From Nannocystis sp. (lineage in GTDB: Bacteria; Myxococcota_A; Polyangia; Nannocystales; Nannocystaceae), in assembly GCF_016714285.1 (NCBI RefSeq), contig NZ_JADJNN010000003.1, positions 186,001 to 250,000 on the forward strand: a DNA stretch of 64,000 bases. Direction: 5' to 3'. Every line of letters begins with the position of its first letter. Positions within the stretch are counted from its first letter, which is position 1. Position numbers and translations under genes: made by a program. Positions 37,118 through 45,232 of this stretch are shown in pieces. Under the pieces are notes generated by a model. That model had not been told where the DNA came from. It was given only the letters and a program-made list of their open reading frames with translations, and did not search any database.

Positions 37118-37171
37118 GTGAGCGGCTGCCGGCCGGGACTCGACCGTGAGCGGCTGTCTCTCGGGACAGCC
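37118..37171. repeat. Repeated GTGAGCGGCTG and hairpin between convergent genes
   Basis: GTGAGCGGCTG occurs at 37118-37128 and 37146-37156. The second copy runs into a hairpin, GGCTGTC-TCTCGG-GACAGCC (37152-37171), between the kinase gene and the convergent glycosyltransferase gene. It may terminate transcription. Confidence 0.6.
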
Positions 37172-37187
37172 GAGGCTGGCTCTTGGG

Positions 37188-38870
37188 TCAGGTCTCGCGG
37201 CGGCGCCAGATCTCGACCTTGCCGACCTGGATCCGTCGGTCGCGCTCGTAGCGGGCGGCGAGGAAGCGGCGCAGGCCGGTGAACTGCTCGCGCGGGACGG
37301 TGCCGCCGAGCGCGATGAAGATCGGCGGCGCGGCCTCGAGGTCGCGGAGCAGGCGCGCGGCGTGCGGGCTGTCGGGGATGAACTGGACCGGCGTGCTCGG
37401 GCGGCGCCAGGTGTCGTTGTCGAAGCGGGTGAGCAGGCCGGGGGTCTTGTAGAGCGGGCTGGCCGAGAGGCGGTCGCTGTACGCGTAGACGCCCCACAGG
37501 TGCCAGCCCCACACCCAGATGCGATCGCCGGGCTGGCTGTGACGGGCGATGTGCGCGGCGATCTTGCGGGCACCGTCGTCGTGCGGGTGGGCCCGGTCGA
37601 CGCGGGTGGCGTGCAGCTGCAGCGCGGCGCGGGCGACCAGCAGCGCGAGCACCGGGGCGGCGAACCAGCGGGCGAGGCCGCGGCGCCAGGTCGCGGCCGA
37701 GAGCAGGCCCCAGGGCGCCGCGGCGAGCAGACACAGCGGCGGCAGGACGGCGAGGAAGTAGCCCTTGTAGAAGCGCAGGCCGACGGCCGCGGAGACCAGC
37801 GCGGCGGCGCTCCAGATCGCCAGCAGACGCAGGGTGGCGCGCGTCTCGGGGGAGGGCTCGCGCGGGCGGGCGGCGATCGCGAAGCCGGCGAGCACCAGCG
37901 GCAGCGCGAGGAAGTACAGGCTCGCCGCGGCGCCCTCCCAGGCGGCGCTGCGCAGCGGGGTGTCGGCGTGGTGGCCGATGTACGCGATGCCCCAGTTGAT
38001 GCCGGTGTAGCTGGCCACCAGCGCGCCGAGCTGGCCGTGCGCGAGGTAGTGGGCGCCGACCACCGCGTGGCCGCCGAGGAAGCCGAGCAGGACCGCGAGC
38101 CCGGAGCGGAGGTCGCGGCGCGGACCGGCGAACAGCGCGTGCGCCAGCACCGGCACCAGGACGATGCCGTCGGGTTGCTTGCACAGGGTGGCTGCGGCGC
38201 ACAGCACCCCCGCCATGAGCCATGTCCCGAAGGACCTGCGCGAAGGGACAGGTTGTGGGTCCGCGTTGTCGGGTGTTCCACTTGCTTGGCTCGCCGTGAA
38301 GGACCTGCGCGAAGGGACAGGTTGTGGGTCCGCGTCGTCGGGTGCTCCGCTTGCTTGGCTCGCCGTGGAGGACATGGCTGAAGGGACAGGTTGTGCGCGG
38401 CGGCGGCGGTCGGCGAGGACGGCGACGAGCACGGCGGCGAGCTGCGGCAGCAGGGCCCAGGTGACGTAGTTGGCGTCCATGCTGTCGAGGTGGGCGTCGT
38501 GGAGGGCGAACACCGCGGCCGCGGTGAGGGCGGCGGCGGGGCCCCACAGGCGCCAGGCGAGGACGGCGACGAGCGCGAGGGAGCCGAGCGCGACGCAGTT
38601 CGCGGCGATCTGCAGGGCGGCGATGTCGGTGCCCTCGGGGCCGGCGAGCAGGGCGGCGAGGTAGAAGCTGCCGGGGGCCTTCCACTCGACGCTGTCGACG
38701 TAGGGCAGGCCGCCGCTGCGCAGCAGCATCGCGTTGTAGAGGATGCCGCCGACGTCGTGCGAGGCGAGGCCGCCCTCGGTGAAGCCAGGGCGGCGGACGA
38801 TCGCCGAGATCGCGACGATCAGCGCCGTCGCCAGAGCGAAGGGGAGCATGCGGGGGCGCCCGGGCTGCAC
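37188..38870 (-). CDS. GT39/ArnT-like membrane glycosyltransferase
   Basis: The 560-residue protein has about ten hydrophobic segments and the PMT/ArnT-type first loop (SHDVGGILYNAML, then YVDSVEWKAPGSFYLAALL), where the aspartates are the usual catalytic and metal sites. Such enzymes move sugars from polyprenyl-phosphate donors to lipids or proteins on the outer face of the inner membrane. A 23-residue repeat (ADPQPVPSRRSFTASQASG) occupies residues ~158-214, between two membrane segments, and looks like an acquired insertion. Start is GTG 38870; a TATCCT box ends 6 nt upstream, so the message may be leaderless. It diverges from the radical SAM gene 28 bp away. Confidence 0.75.
   Translation of the reverse strand: MQPGRPRMLPFALATALIVAISAIVRRPGFTEGGLASHDVGGILYNAMLLRSGGLPYVDSVEWKAPGSFYLAALLAGPEGTDIAALQIAANCVALGSLALVAVLAWRLWGPAAALTAAAVFALHDAHLDSMDANYVTWALLPQLAAVLVAVLADRRRRAQPVPSAMSSTASQASGAPDDADPQPVPSRRSFTASQASGTPDNADPQPVPSRRSFGTWLMAGVLCAAATLCKQPDGIVLVPVLAHALFAGPRRDLRSGLAVLLGFLGGHAVVGAHYLAHGQLGALVASYTGINWGIAYIGHHADTPLRSAAWEGAAASLYFLALPLVLAGFAIAARPREPSPETRATLRLLAIWSAAALVSAAVGLRFYKGYFLAVLPPLCLLAAAPWGLLSAATWRRGLARWFAAPVLALLVARAALQLHATRVDRAHPHDDGARKIAAHIARHSQPGDRIWVWGWHLWGVYAYSDRLSASPLYKTPGLLTRFDNDTWRRPSTPVQFIPDSPHAARLLRDLEAAPPIFIALGGTVPREQFTGLRRFLAARYERDRRIQVGKVEIWRRRET
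38229..38395. repeat. 69-bp in-frame tandem repeat inside the glycosyltransferase gene
   Basis: Copies start at 38229, 38298 and 38367 (the last is partial and diverged). Each contains GAAGGGACAGGTTGTG and translates on the minus strand as a Pro/Ser/Ala-rich 23-mer. A TGTCCC/GGGACA inverted repeat (38223-38250) marks the first copy. Confidence 0.9.
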
Positions 38871-38876
38871 GGCGCG

Positions 38877-38892
38877 AGGATACGTGTATGAT
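38877..38892. promoter_or_regulatory. Compact divergent promoter pair
   Basis: Within a 28-bp gap, TATCCT (minus, 38882-38877) ends 6 nt before the glycosyltransferase GTG and TATGAT (plus, 38887-38892) ends 6 nt before the radical SAM GTG. Both would place +1 at or next to the start codon. No Shine-Dalgarno fits either gene. Confidence 0.55.
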
Positions 38893-38898
38893 GCCCCG

Positions 38899-40224
38899 GT
38901 GCGCCACGACGCAGCTCGCCGCAGCCTGCCGATCGTCGACCTGGCCCCGCCGACGCGGACGCGGCGGGTGCTGCCGCTGGCGCCGGGCGAGGCCCCGCGG
39001 CCGCGGCACGCGGTGTGGGAGCTGACCTCGGCCTGCGACCAGCGCTGCGTGCACTGCGGGCCGCGCTCGGGGGCCCGGCGTCACGACGAGCTGAGCACCG
39101 AGGAGAGCCTGCGTCTGGTCGACGAGCTGGCCGCGGCGGGGGTCGGCGAGGTGACGCTGATCGGCGGCGAGGCGTACCTGCGCGCCGACCTGCTGCTCAT
39201 CGTGCGGAGGATCCGCGAGCGCAGCATGACGCCCACGCTGACCACCGGCGGATACAACCTCAGCCGCGAGCTCGCCGACGGGCTGGTGGAGGCGGGGATC
39301 CGCAGCGTGTCGGTGTCGATCGACGGGCTCGCGAGCTGCCACGACGCGCTGCGCGGGCGGCCGCAGAGCTTCGAGCGGGCCTTCGCGGCGCTGCGGCACA
39401 TGCGGGCGGCGGGCTCGCAGATCGCCTGCAACTCGCAGATCAACGCGCGCACGCTGCCGGACCTCGAGGCGCTGCTCGAGCTGCTGGCGCCCGAGGGCAT
39501 CCACGCGTGGCAGGTGCAGCTCACGCTGGCCCACGGGGTCGCGGCCGACCACCCGGAGATCTTGCTGCAGCCGTATCAGATGATCGAGATGTACGCGGTG
39601 CTGGAGCGCCTGCTCGCGCGCTGCGAGGCGCTCAAGATCCGGCTCTACCCGGGCAACAGCGTCGGCTACTTCGGGCCGCTCGAGGCCAGGCTGCGCCGCA
39701 ACTCGACCGAGCGCGGGCACTACTTCGGCTGCCAGGCGGGCGTGGTCGGCCTCGGCATCGAGAGCCACGGCAAGCTCAAGGGCTGCCCGAGCCTCGGCGG
39801 CCGCGCCAACGACGGCGGGCAGTGGCGCGAGCACGGGCTGGCGGCGCTGTGGGAGCGCGCGCCGGAGCTCGCGTACAACCGCGGCCGCGGGGTCGAGACG
39901 CTGTGGGGGCTGTGCGCGAGCTGTTACTACGCGCCGGTGTGCCTCGGCGGTTGTACGTCGGTGAGCGAGCCGCTGCTGGGTCGGCCGGGCAATAACCCGA
40001 TGTGCATCCACCGCGCGCTGGGGCTCGACGCGGAGGGCCTGCGTGAGCGGCTCGAGCCGGTGCGCGCGGCCCCGGGGGAGCCCTTCGACCACGGCCTGCT
40101 GCGGCTGATCCGCGAGTACAAGGACCCGGCGCTGCGCGAGCGGCTCGGACCGGTGCAGGTCGATGAGCCCCGCAGCTCCCGCGCCGACGAGCCTGCTGGG
40201 GCTGGCTCGCCGCTGAAGCAGTGA
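38899..40224 (+). CDS. Radical SAM protein with SPASM-type C-terminus
   Basis: The 441-residue protein has the canonical cluster motif CDQRCVHC near residue 45, followed by the GGEAYL motif and a radical SAM barrel (SVSIDGL). The C-terminal part is rich in cysteines (KGCPSLGG, CASCYYAPVCLGGC, MCIHRAL), as in SPASM domains that hold auxiliary Fe-S clusters. Relatives modify peptides or build cofactors; no precursor peptide was found next to it. GTG 38899 fits a TATGAT box 6 nt upstream; GTG 38884 is an alternative. The stop lies in a 15-bp tandem duplication. The gene diverges from the GT39 gene. Confidence 0.88.
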   Translation: MRHDAARRSLPIVDLAPPTRTRRVLPLAPGEAPRPRHAVWELTSACDQRCVHCGPRSGARRHDELSTEESLRLVDELAAAGVGEVTLIGGEAYLRADLLLIVRRIRERSMTPTLTTGGYNLSRELADGLVEAGIRSVSVSIDGLASCHDALRGRPQSFERAFAALRHMRAAGSQIACNSQINARTLPDLEALLELLAPEGIHAWQVQLTLAHGVAADHPEILLQPYQMIEMYAVLERLLARCEALKIRLYPGNSVGYFGPLEARLRRNSTERGHYFGCQAGVVGLGIESHGKLKGCPSLGGRANDGGQWREHGLAALWERAPELAYNRGRGVETLWGLCASCYYAPVCLGGCTSVSEPLLGRPGNNPMCIHRALGLDAEGLRERLEPVRAAPGEPFDHGLLRLIREYKDPALRERLGPVQVDEPRSSRADEPAGAGSPLKQ

Positions 40225-40244
40225 GCCGCGAAGCAGTGAGCCGC
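40215..40244. repeat. 15-bp tandem duplication spanning a stop codon
   Basis: GAAGCAGTGAGCCGC occurs twice in tandem. The radical SAM stop TGA (40222-40224) is repeated in frame at 40237-40239. Confidence 0.95.
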
Positions 40245-40246
40245 GG

Positions 40247-40750
40247 CTACAGGCCGTCGCCGTCGTCTGGCACGGCGCCCGCGTAGGGCAGGGGGATCGT
40301 GTCCCAGGTGTCGCTGGTGGTGTCGCCGGTACTCGTGCTCGTGGTGCTCGTGCTCGTGTCGCCGGTGGTGTCGCCGGTGGTGTCGCCGCCGGTGCCGGTG
40401 GTGTCGTCGCTGGTGCTCGTCGCGGTGGCGCTGGTGGTGCCGGTGGTGGTGGCGCTGTCGCTCGCGCTGCTGGTCGGTGCGACCGTGCTGCCGGTGAGGC
40501 CGTCCGTGTCGCCGCCGCTGGTGGTCGACGCGCTGACCGAGCCCTCGCTGGTGGATGTGGTGTCGCCGCTGCTGCTACTACCGCCCTCGCTGTTGCCGGT
40601 CTTGCCGCCGCAACCAGCCAGCGCGACGCCCAGCGCGAGGCCGATCAGCGTCGTCGCCGGGGCCGGGCTGGCGCGCAGCGAGGCGCCGCAGAAGGGGCAC
40701 GCCGGGGCGTCGTGAAACACGTGGCGAGAGCAGGCGGCGCACAGCTGCAT
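40247..40750 (-). CDS. Zinc-ribbon membrane or lipoprotein with Ser/Thr/Gly-rich tail
   Basis: The 167-residue protein starts at ATG 40750. Residues 4-21 form a zinc ribbon (CAAC then CPFC). A hydrophobic segment with a lipobox-like end (LIGLALGVALAGCG) follows, then a long tail of Gly, Ser, Thr and Asp (TTGDTTGDT-like) and the end DTIPLPYAGAVPDDGDGL. The mix of a cytoplasmic-type zinc ribbon and an exported low-complexity tail is typical of Nannocystis-like genomes; no function is known. A TATCCT hexamer ends 6 nt before the ATG, indicating a leaderless message. Confidence 0.75.
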   Translation of the reverse strand: MQLCAACSRHVFHDAPACPFCGASLRASPAPATTLIGLALGVALAGCGGKTGNSEGGSSSSGDTTSTSEGSVSASTTSGGDTDGLTGSTVAPTSSASDSATTTGTTSATATSTSDDTTGTGGDTTGDTTGDTSTSTTSTSTGDTTSDTWDTIPLPYAGAVPDDGDGL

Positions 40751-40800
40751 CCGCGCAGGATACGTCCGCGAGCTTCGCCGACGCAACTCGCGGCGGCGCC

Positions 40801-41784
40801 TCAGGTGGCCGTGACGAGCGCCGGGAACACCCTGGCGACCTTGGCGAGCAGGTAGTCGCCGTAGCTGCCGGTGAAGGCGTGGACGCTGCTGCGGTCCCAG
40901 CGATCGACCGCGTCGTCCGGGCGCGGGGGGCGGTCCGGCAGCGGGCGCAGCTCGGCGGTGAAGTCGGGGTCGAAGAAGAAGGGGAAGGACAGGCGCGAGC
41001 GGCCGCCGCTGCTGCGCACGCGGTGAGGCGTCGAGCGGTACTCGCCGCCGGTCAGGCGGTCGAGCATGTCGCCGAGGTTGCAGATCATCGCGCCGGAGAT
41101 CGGCGGGGCGTCGATCCATCCGTCCGGGGTCTTCACCTCGAGGCCGCCGACCTCGTCCTGCGCGAGCAGGGTGAGCAGGCCGTAGTCGGTGTGCTCGCCG
41201 ACTCCCCAGCCCGCGGCGTCGGCCACGGCCGGGTAGTGGAACACGCGGAACAGCACGGTCGGGTCGGCGGTGTAGTGGACCGCGAAGTAGTCGTCGGCGA
41301 GGCCGAGGCTGCGGGCGACGCCGCGGAGCAGGGCGTGGGCGACGCGGGTGAGCGCGTCGATGTAGGCGAGCACGGCGGGGCGCAGCGCGGGCAGCTCGAG
41401 CGGGAACAGGTTGGCGCCGTGCAGCGGGACCCCGGCGCGCACGCGCGGGTGCTCCGGGCCGAGCTCGCTGCCGAAGTAGAGGCCCTCCTTGAGATCGGGG
41501 ACGCCGGCGGTGAGCTCGTCGCCGAGAGCGAAGTAGCCGCGCCAGGCCCGGCCGCCGCGGGCCATGGCGATCGCCTGCTTGGCGGCCGCGGGGAGGGCGA
41601 AGAATTGCCGGCAGGCGAGGTCGAGGGCGGCGAGCAGGTCCGGGTCGACGCCGTGGCCGACGACGTAGAAGAAGCCGCGCTCGCGACAGGCGGTAGCGAT
41701 CGCTCGCGCGAGCGCGTCCTGCTCGGCGTCGGGCCCGGGGCGGAGCAGCGGGCTCATGTCGACGATCGGCAGCGCGGCGGGCAT
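40801..41784 (-). CDS. 2-oxoglutarate/Fe(II)-dependent oxygenase (isopenicillin N synthase-like)
   Basis: The 327-residue protein has the DIOX_N start (LPIVDMSPLL) and the facial triad H198-x-D200 (GEHTDYG) and H254 (STPHRV), with the R264-x-S266 motif that binds the 2-oxoglutarate carboxylate (RSRLSFPFF). The family covers isopenicillin N synthase, flavonoid and gibberellin oxidases and many bacterial oxygenases; the substrate cannot be predicted. Start ATG 41784. It lies 50 bp upstream of the zinc-ribbon gene on the same strand. The 277 bp further upstream, to the divergent lipoprotein, hold no recognised gene. Confidence 0.88.
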   Translation of the reverse strand: MPAALPIVDMSPLLRPGPDAEQDALARAIATACRERGFFYVVGHGVDPDLLAALDLACRQFFALPAAAKQAIAMARGGRAWRGYFALGDELTAGVPDLKEGLYFGSELGPEHPRVRAGVPLHGANLFPLELPALRPAVLAYIDALTRVAHALLRGVARSLGLADDYFAVHYTADPTVLFRVFHYPAVADAAGWGVGEHTDYGLLTLLAQDEVGGLEVKTPDGWIDAPPISGAMICNLGDMLDRLTGGEYRSTPHRVRSSGGRSRLSFPFFFDPDFTAELRPLPDRPPRPDDAVDRWDRSSVHAFTGSYGDYLLAKVARVFPALVTAT

Positions 41785-42061
41785 CGGCGGGCCAGAGATC
41801 GCCGGTTTGTGCGGGCGGGTCAATGGCTCGCGGATCGCTCGCTAGCTAGCTCGGTCTGGCGGTCATCGGCGCGGGCTGGGCGACGGTCTGGGTGATACGG
41901 GGTGTTTAGTGTTCGGCGACGGAGGCGTCGATCGCTTGCCGGATATTGTCCGCAAGTTCCATATCGATGTGACTGCGGACCCTCGGTGTGCGACTTGTCG
42001 CCGCCGGACCTCGTATCTGCGGGCAATCCGGCGGGGTCTCGTGTGTTATGCAGAGACGGCC

Positions 42062-42619
42062 ATGAAGATTCGCGGCGCTCTCGTCTATTCGCTGCTCCTC
42101 GCGCCGGCCTGTCCGTTCACCCTCGATACCAGCTCGAGCGACGGTACGAGCTCCGGTGGTGGCACGGGCACCACGGGCAGCACGGCGAGCGCGGGCACGG
42201 GGTCGGCGACCGACGCGGTGCCCACGGGCAGCGACGCCGGCACCGGCCACGCGAGCAGCGGCGGGCTCACCGAGGCGAGCACGGGCGTCGTGACCGGCGA
42301 GACGACCGGGGCGACGGGCGCGACCACCGGCGAGACCTCGGACGCGACGACGGGCGCGGCGGCCTGCGAGGCGATCGTCGGATCGACCGACTGCGCGGCG
42401 CTGGTCGAGGTGTCGCCCGACCTGACACTGGAGGAGTGCATGACCTGTCAGGGGGCGCCTTGCGGTCAGGAGCCGGTCTGCGACGATCAATACCCCTGCG
42501 TCGACGGCAGCATCGTCCTCCAGGGGTGTTGCAGCGACCCGCAGTGCGCCGGCCTGACGCCGTACTGCGGTATGCACATCGGCACCAACAATATCTGTGT
42601 CCTGCACGACGACATCTGA
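42062..42619 (+). CDS. Cys-rich lipoprotein with Thr/Gly/Ser linker
   Basis: The 185-residue protein starts at ATG 42062. The signal peptide ends at a lipobox-like LAPAC. Residues ~20-100 are a Gly/Thr/Ser-rich linker (TGETTGATGATTGET). The C-terminal ~85 residues contain many cysteines (EECMTCQGAPCGQEPVC, LQGCCSDPQC), likely disulphide-bonded outside the cytoplasm. No family was recognised. It ends 2 bp from the stop of the convergent PIG-L gene. Confidence 0.75.
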   Translation: MKIRGALVYSLLLAPACPFTLDTSSSDGTSSGGGTGTTGSTASAGTGSATDAVPTGSDAGTGHASSGGLTEASTGVVTGETTGATGATTGETSDATTGAAACEAIVGSTDCAALVEVSPDLTLEECMTCQGAPCGQEPVCDDQYPCVDGSIVLQGCCSDPQCAGLTPYCGMHIGTNNICVLHDDI

Positions 42620-42621
42620 GG

Positions 42622-43461
42622 TCAGGCGTCAGCCGGGCCGTCAGCGCGCCAGTAGATGCGCTCGGCGTAGGGCTCTGCGAAGCGGGCCGCGACGTCGTCG
42701 GCGCCGAACAGGTCGGCGAGCTGCGAGGCATAGGCCTGGACCGCCCGCGCGGCGTCCGAGCGCGCTTCGGGCGTGAAGCCCAGTCGCTCGCTCCGCAGCG
42801 CCAGACCCGATGGCGGCGCGGCGAGGGTCAGCGCCGCGGCGAGGCGAGCGAGGCAGAGCTCGCGCTCGTCCGCGGGCAGGTACGCGTGGATGTGCGGCGC
42901 GACCCGGGCCGCGGCCAGGAACTCGTCGACGGCCGCGGGACAGGGCGTGACCGCGGCGCCGTCGACCACGGCGCCGAGCCGCAGCAGGCGGGCCCGAACC
43001 GCGTGCTCGATGAGCGCGTAGGGCCGGTCCTCGTAGAAGCCGACCCGCCCGGCGAGCCCCGTGTGGGCCGCGTGGACGATGCGGTGGTCGATGTGCTCGC
43101 CGACGCCGAGCGGCAGCAAGATCGAGGACGCGTCGATCGCGGCGATGGCCAGGGTGAGCGCGTGGGTCACGGTGGCCGCGTCGATGTCGTCGTCCGCCAG
43201 CTCGCGCAGGACCAGCTCGCGGAAGCTGGACGCGACGCCGCGACGCAGCGGGGCGTCGCGCAGCCCGAGATGCTGCGGGATGGCGCCCAGCAGCGCGAGC
43301 GCGGCGAGGTCCTCCACGCGCCGCGTCGCGTGCCCGGCGTCGCCCTCGCTGAACACGGTCAGCACGACGACCTGCTCGCCGCGCAGCGCCCGCGCGCGAA
43401 TGAAGCCGGGCAGCGAGAGCACGGCGTCGTCGAGGTGGGGCGAGACGACGAGCGTGGTCAT
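42622..43461 (-). CDS. PIG-L/LmbE-family deacetylase (last gene of the 7-gene cluster)
   Basis: The 279-residue protein has the zinc-site motif SPHLDD at residues ~7-12 and a second HIDH motif, as in MshB, BshB and GlcNAc-PI deacetylases. These enzymes remove N-acetyl groups from N-acetylglucosaminyl conjugates. Its ATG overlaps the stop of the preceding gene (ATGA, 43458-43461), so translation is coupled. In a cluster with two glycosyltransferases, the natural reading is that it unmasks an aminosugar placed by one of them; that is inference. Confidence 0.88.
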   Translation of the reverse strand: MTTLVVSPHLDDAVLSLPGFIRARALRGEQVVVLTVFSEGDAGHATRRVEDLAALALLGAIPQHLGLRDAPLRRGVASSFRELVLRELADDDIDAATVTHALTLAIAAIDASSILLPLGVGEHIDHRIVHAAHTGLAGRVGFYEDRPYALIEHAVRARLLRLGAVVDGAAVTPCPAAVDEFLAAARVAPHIHAYLPADERELCLARLAAALTLAAPPSGLALRSERLGFTPEARSDAARAVQAYASQLADLFGADDVAARFAEPYAERIYWRADGPADA

Positions 43462-44189
43462 GCGCTGCTCCGCAGCAGCGCGCCGCCGATGCCGAAGCCG
43501 ACGGTGAGGACCAGCGCGGGCGCGGCGATCGGCGGGCGCGTGGCGACGCCGATGGCGGCGAGCTCGGCGTCGTTGAGCAGCAGTGTCGGCACCCTGGCGA
43601 GCCCCGCCGCCGCGAGGATCTCCGGCACGATCGTGTCGCCCGCGCGCCATGGATAGGAGCAGGTGCCGAGCTCGCCGTCCTGCGAGATCTCGCAGGGCAG
43701 CGCCAGCACGATCGCCGCGGGCCGTTCGTCGTCCGCGGCCGCGCGCAGGGCCGCCGCGACGAACCCGACGAGCGCAGCGCGTCCGTTGCCGTCGACCGGG
43801 CGCGCGCTCACAGGGATCTCGGCGAGGTCCCGCGGGTAGACGCGGCGGCGGGCGCCGCTGACCTTGAGCCGACTCTGGCCGAGGTCGACGACCAGGCCAC
43901 GCGCGCCGAGCTCGGCGAGGAGCGCCCGCCCGCCCTGCTCGGCGCAATGCTCGGGGTCCGCGGCGTGCCGCGCTGGCACCCGATCGCTGGTCCACACGAC
44001 CTCGCCGGCGGCCCCACCCACGAGCACGACCTCGCGGATATCGTGGCACTCCGCGGGGAAGCGCGCGCCCGACTCGCTGACCGCGACGCCGTCGATCAGC
44101 GATTCGACCGCGCGTCCGAGCGCCGCCCCGAAGCCGGCGCCGCGGTCCACGCGATACAGCGGCGCGCCGTCGACGACGAGGTCCCACAG
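43458..44189 (-). CDS. ROK/ASKHA-fold protein with extra N-terminal domain
   Basis: The C-terminal ~140 residues show an ASKHA sugar-kinase pattern: phosphate-1 loop LVVDLGQSRLKV, later AIVLALPCEIS, TLLLNDAELAA and VLTVGFGIGGALL. An N-terminal ~90 residues (LWDLVVDGAPLYRV, FPAECHDIREVVLVGG) have no clear match. The start is uncertain: coding-like sequence reaches 44198, but the first canonical start is GTG 44150; CTG 44189 is used here. ROK proteins phosphorylate sugars or act as repressors. No DNA-binding helix-turn-helix is visible, so a kinase role on a cluster sugar is more likely. Its stop overlaps the PIG-L start. Confidence 0.65.
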   Translation of the reverse strand: MWDLVVDGAPLYRVDRGAGFGAALGRAVESLIDGVAVSESGARFPAECHDIREVVLVGGAAGEVVWTSDRVPARHAADPEHCAEQGGRALLAELGARGLVVDLGQSRLKVSGARRRVYPRDLAEIPVSARPVDGNGRAALVGFVAAALRAAADDERPAAIVLALPCEISQDGELGTCSYPWRAGDTIVPEILAAAGLARVPTLLLNDAELAAIGVATRPPIAAPALVLTVGFGIGGALLRSSA

Positions 44190-44200
44190 CTCCAGCGGCG

Positions 44201-45232
44201 CTACTCGTGGATCTCGGTGGCGAGCGAGCACTTGGTCTCCTCCACGGGCGGCCACGCCGGGCAGGTGGTCCGCGAGAAGTGTTGATAATAGGCCCGCTCG
44301 ATCCGGTACGCGACCCGGCACAGCGCCAGCGCCAGCGTGAATGTATGGTAGGCGACGCGTTCCGACAGCGGCGCCGTCGCCAGCCGATCGGCGCGTCGGA
44401 CCCCGTAGCGGGCGGCGGCGGCGTCGTACTCGGGGAACAGCGCGCTCACCCGCTCGAGCTCCATGCGCATGCGCCGATAATAGCGGTACATCCCCCGCCA
44501 GGTCTCCGGCGCGCGATAGACCACGCAGCCCTCCGCCGTCTCCATCAGGGGCGTGGGCCCCCGCTCGGCGACCACGCGGCGCGACAGGTAGATATCGTCG
44601 ACCCGCATCCCGGCGGAATAATCGTAGAAGCGGTCGACCGGCAATCGCGCGATCCGGGGCGCGAGCTCGGCGCGGGTCGGCACGCTCCAGCCGCGCATGG
44701 CGAAGCACTTGCCGTTGAACCAGGTGCGCTGCGACGAGAAGCCGCGCTCGCGGTTGTAGATGTGCAGCGCCCACGCGAGCCACCCGCGCGACACCGGCGG
44801 CAGCGGCCGCCGCGGCGGTGAGGCGACGACGAGCTCGGGCCGCGCCAGCAGGGCCAGCACCAGCGCCGCGAGGGTGGGCGGGGTCACGAGCACGTCCGCG
44901 TCGATGAACACGCAGATCGGCCCGGCTGGGCCGTGTGGGCCGTGTGGCCCGTGTGGCCCGTCTGGCCCGTCTGGCGCGGGTGGCCCGTTTGCCAGCGCCT
45001 CGCGCAGCCCGGCGCGCTGGGCCTCGACCTTGCCGCCGCTGGCACGCAGCGTGCGGACGCCGCGGGCGCGCGCGACCGCCTCGGTATCATCGGTGCAATC
45101 GTCGAGCACGACCCGCAGGTCGAAGGCGATGCCCTGATCCGCGGCATATCGGACGGCGACGAGGAGCGCGTCGAGGCAGGGCCCGAGGCTCTGCTCCTCG
45201 TTCTTCGCGGCGACCGTGAGGGGAATGATCAC
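44201..45232 (-). CDS. Family 2 glycosyltransferase with Gly/Pro/His insertion
   Basis: The 343-residue protein has the GT-A start (IPLTVAAKNEEQSLGPCLDAL), nucleotide site VVLDDCTDD and metal motif FIDADVL. A low-complexity run (GPDGPHGPHGPHGPAGP), coded by 9-bp repeats, sits just before the FIDADV strand. The later half has the acceptor region (WFNGKCFAMRG) and helical tail (MYRYYRRMRMELERV). It starts at GTG 45232, which overlaps the stop of the preceding gene (GTGA). It probably adds a sugar from a nucleotide donor; donor and acceptor are unknown. Confidence 0.85.
   Translation of the reverse strand: MIIPLTVAAKNEEQSLGPCLDALLVAVRYAADQGIAFDLRVVLDDCTDDTEAVARARGVRTLRASGGKVEAQRAGLREALANGPPAPDGPDGPHGPHGPHGPAGPICVFIDADVLVTPPTLAALVLALLARPELVVASPPRRPLPPVSRGWLAWALHIYNRERGFSSQRTWFNGKCFAMRGWSVPTRAELAPRIARLPVDRFYDYSAGMRVDDIYLSRRVVAERGPTPLMETAEGCVVYRAPETWRGMYRYYRRMRMELERVSALFPEYDAAAARYGVRRADRLATAPLSERVAYHTFTLALALCRVAYRIERAYYQHFSRTTCPAWPPVEETKCSLATEIHE

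Noticed and set aside
38743..38898. Upstream extension of the radical SAM frame
   Set aside because: It would overlap the divergent glycosyltransferase start by more than 100 bp and its translation is not family-like.
41906..41962. An 18-residue peptide frame on the minus strand (MELADNIRQAIDASVAEH)
   Set aside because: It looks protein-like and could be a small precursor, but it has no ribosome-binding site, GC at third codon positions is lower than in neighbours, and there is no conserved partner; evidence is too thin.
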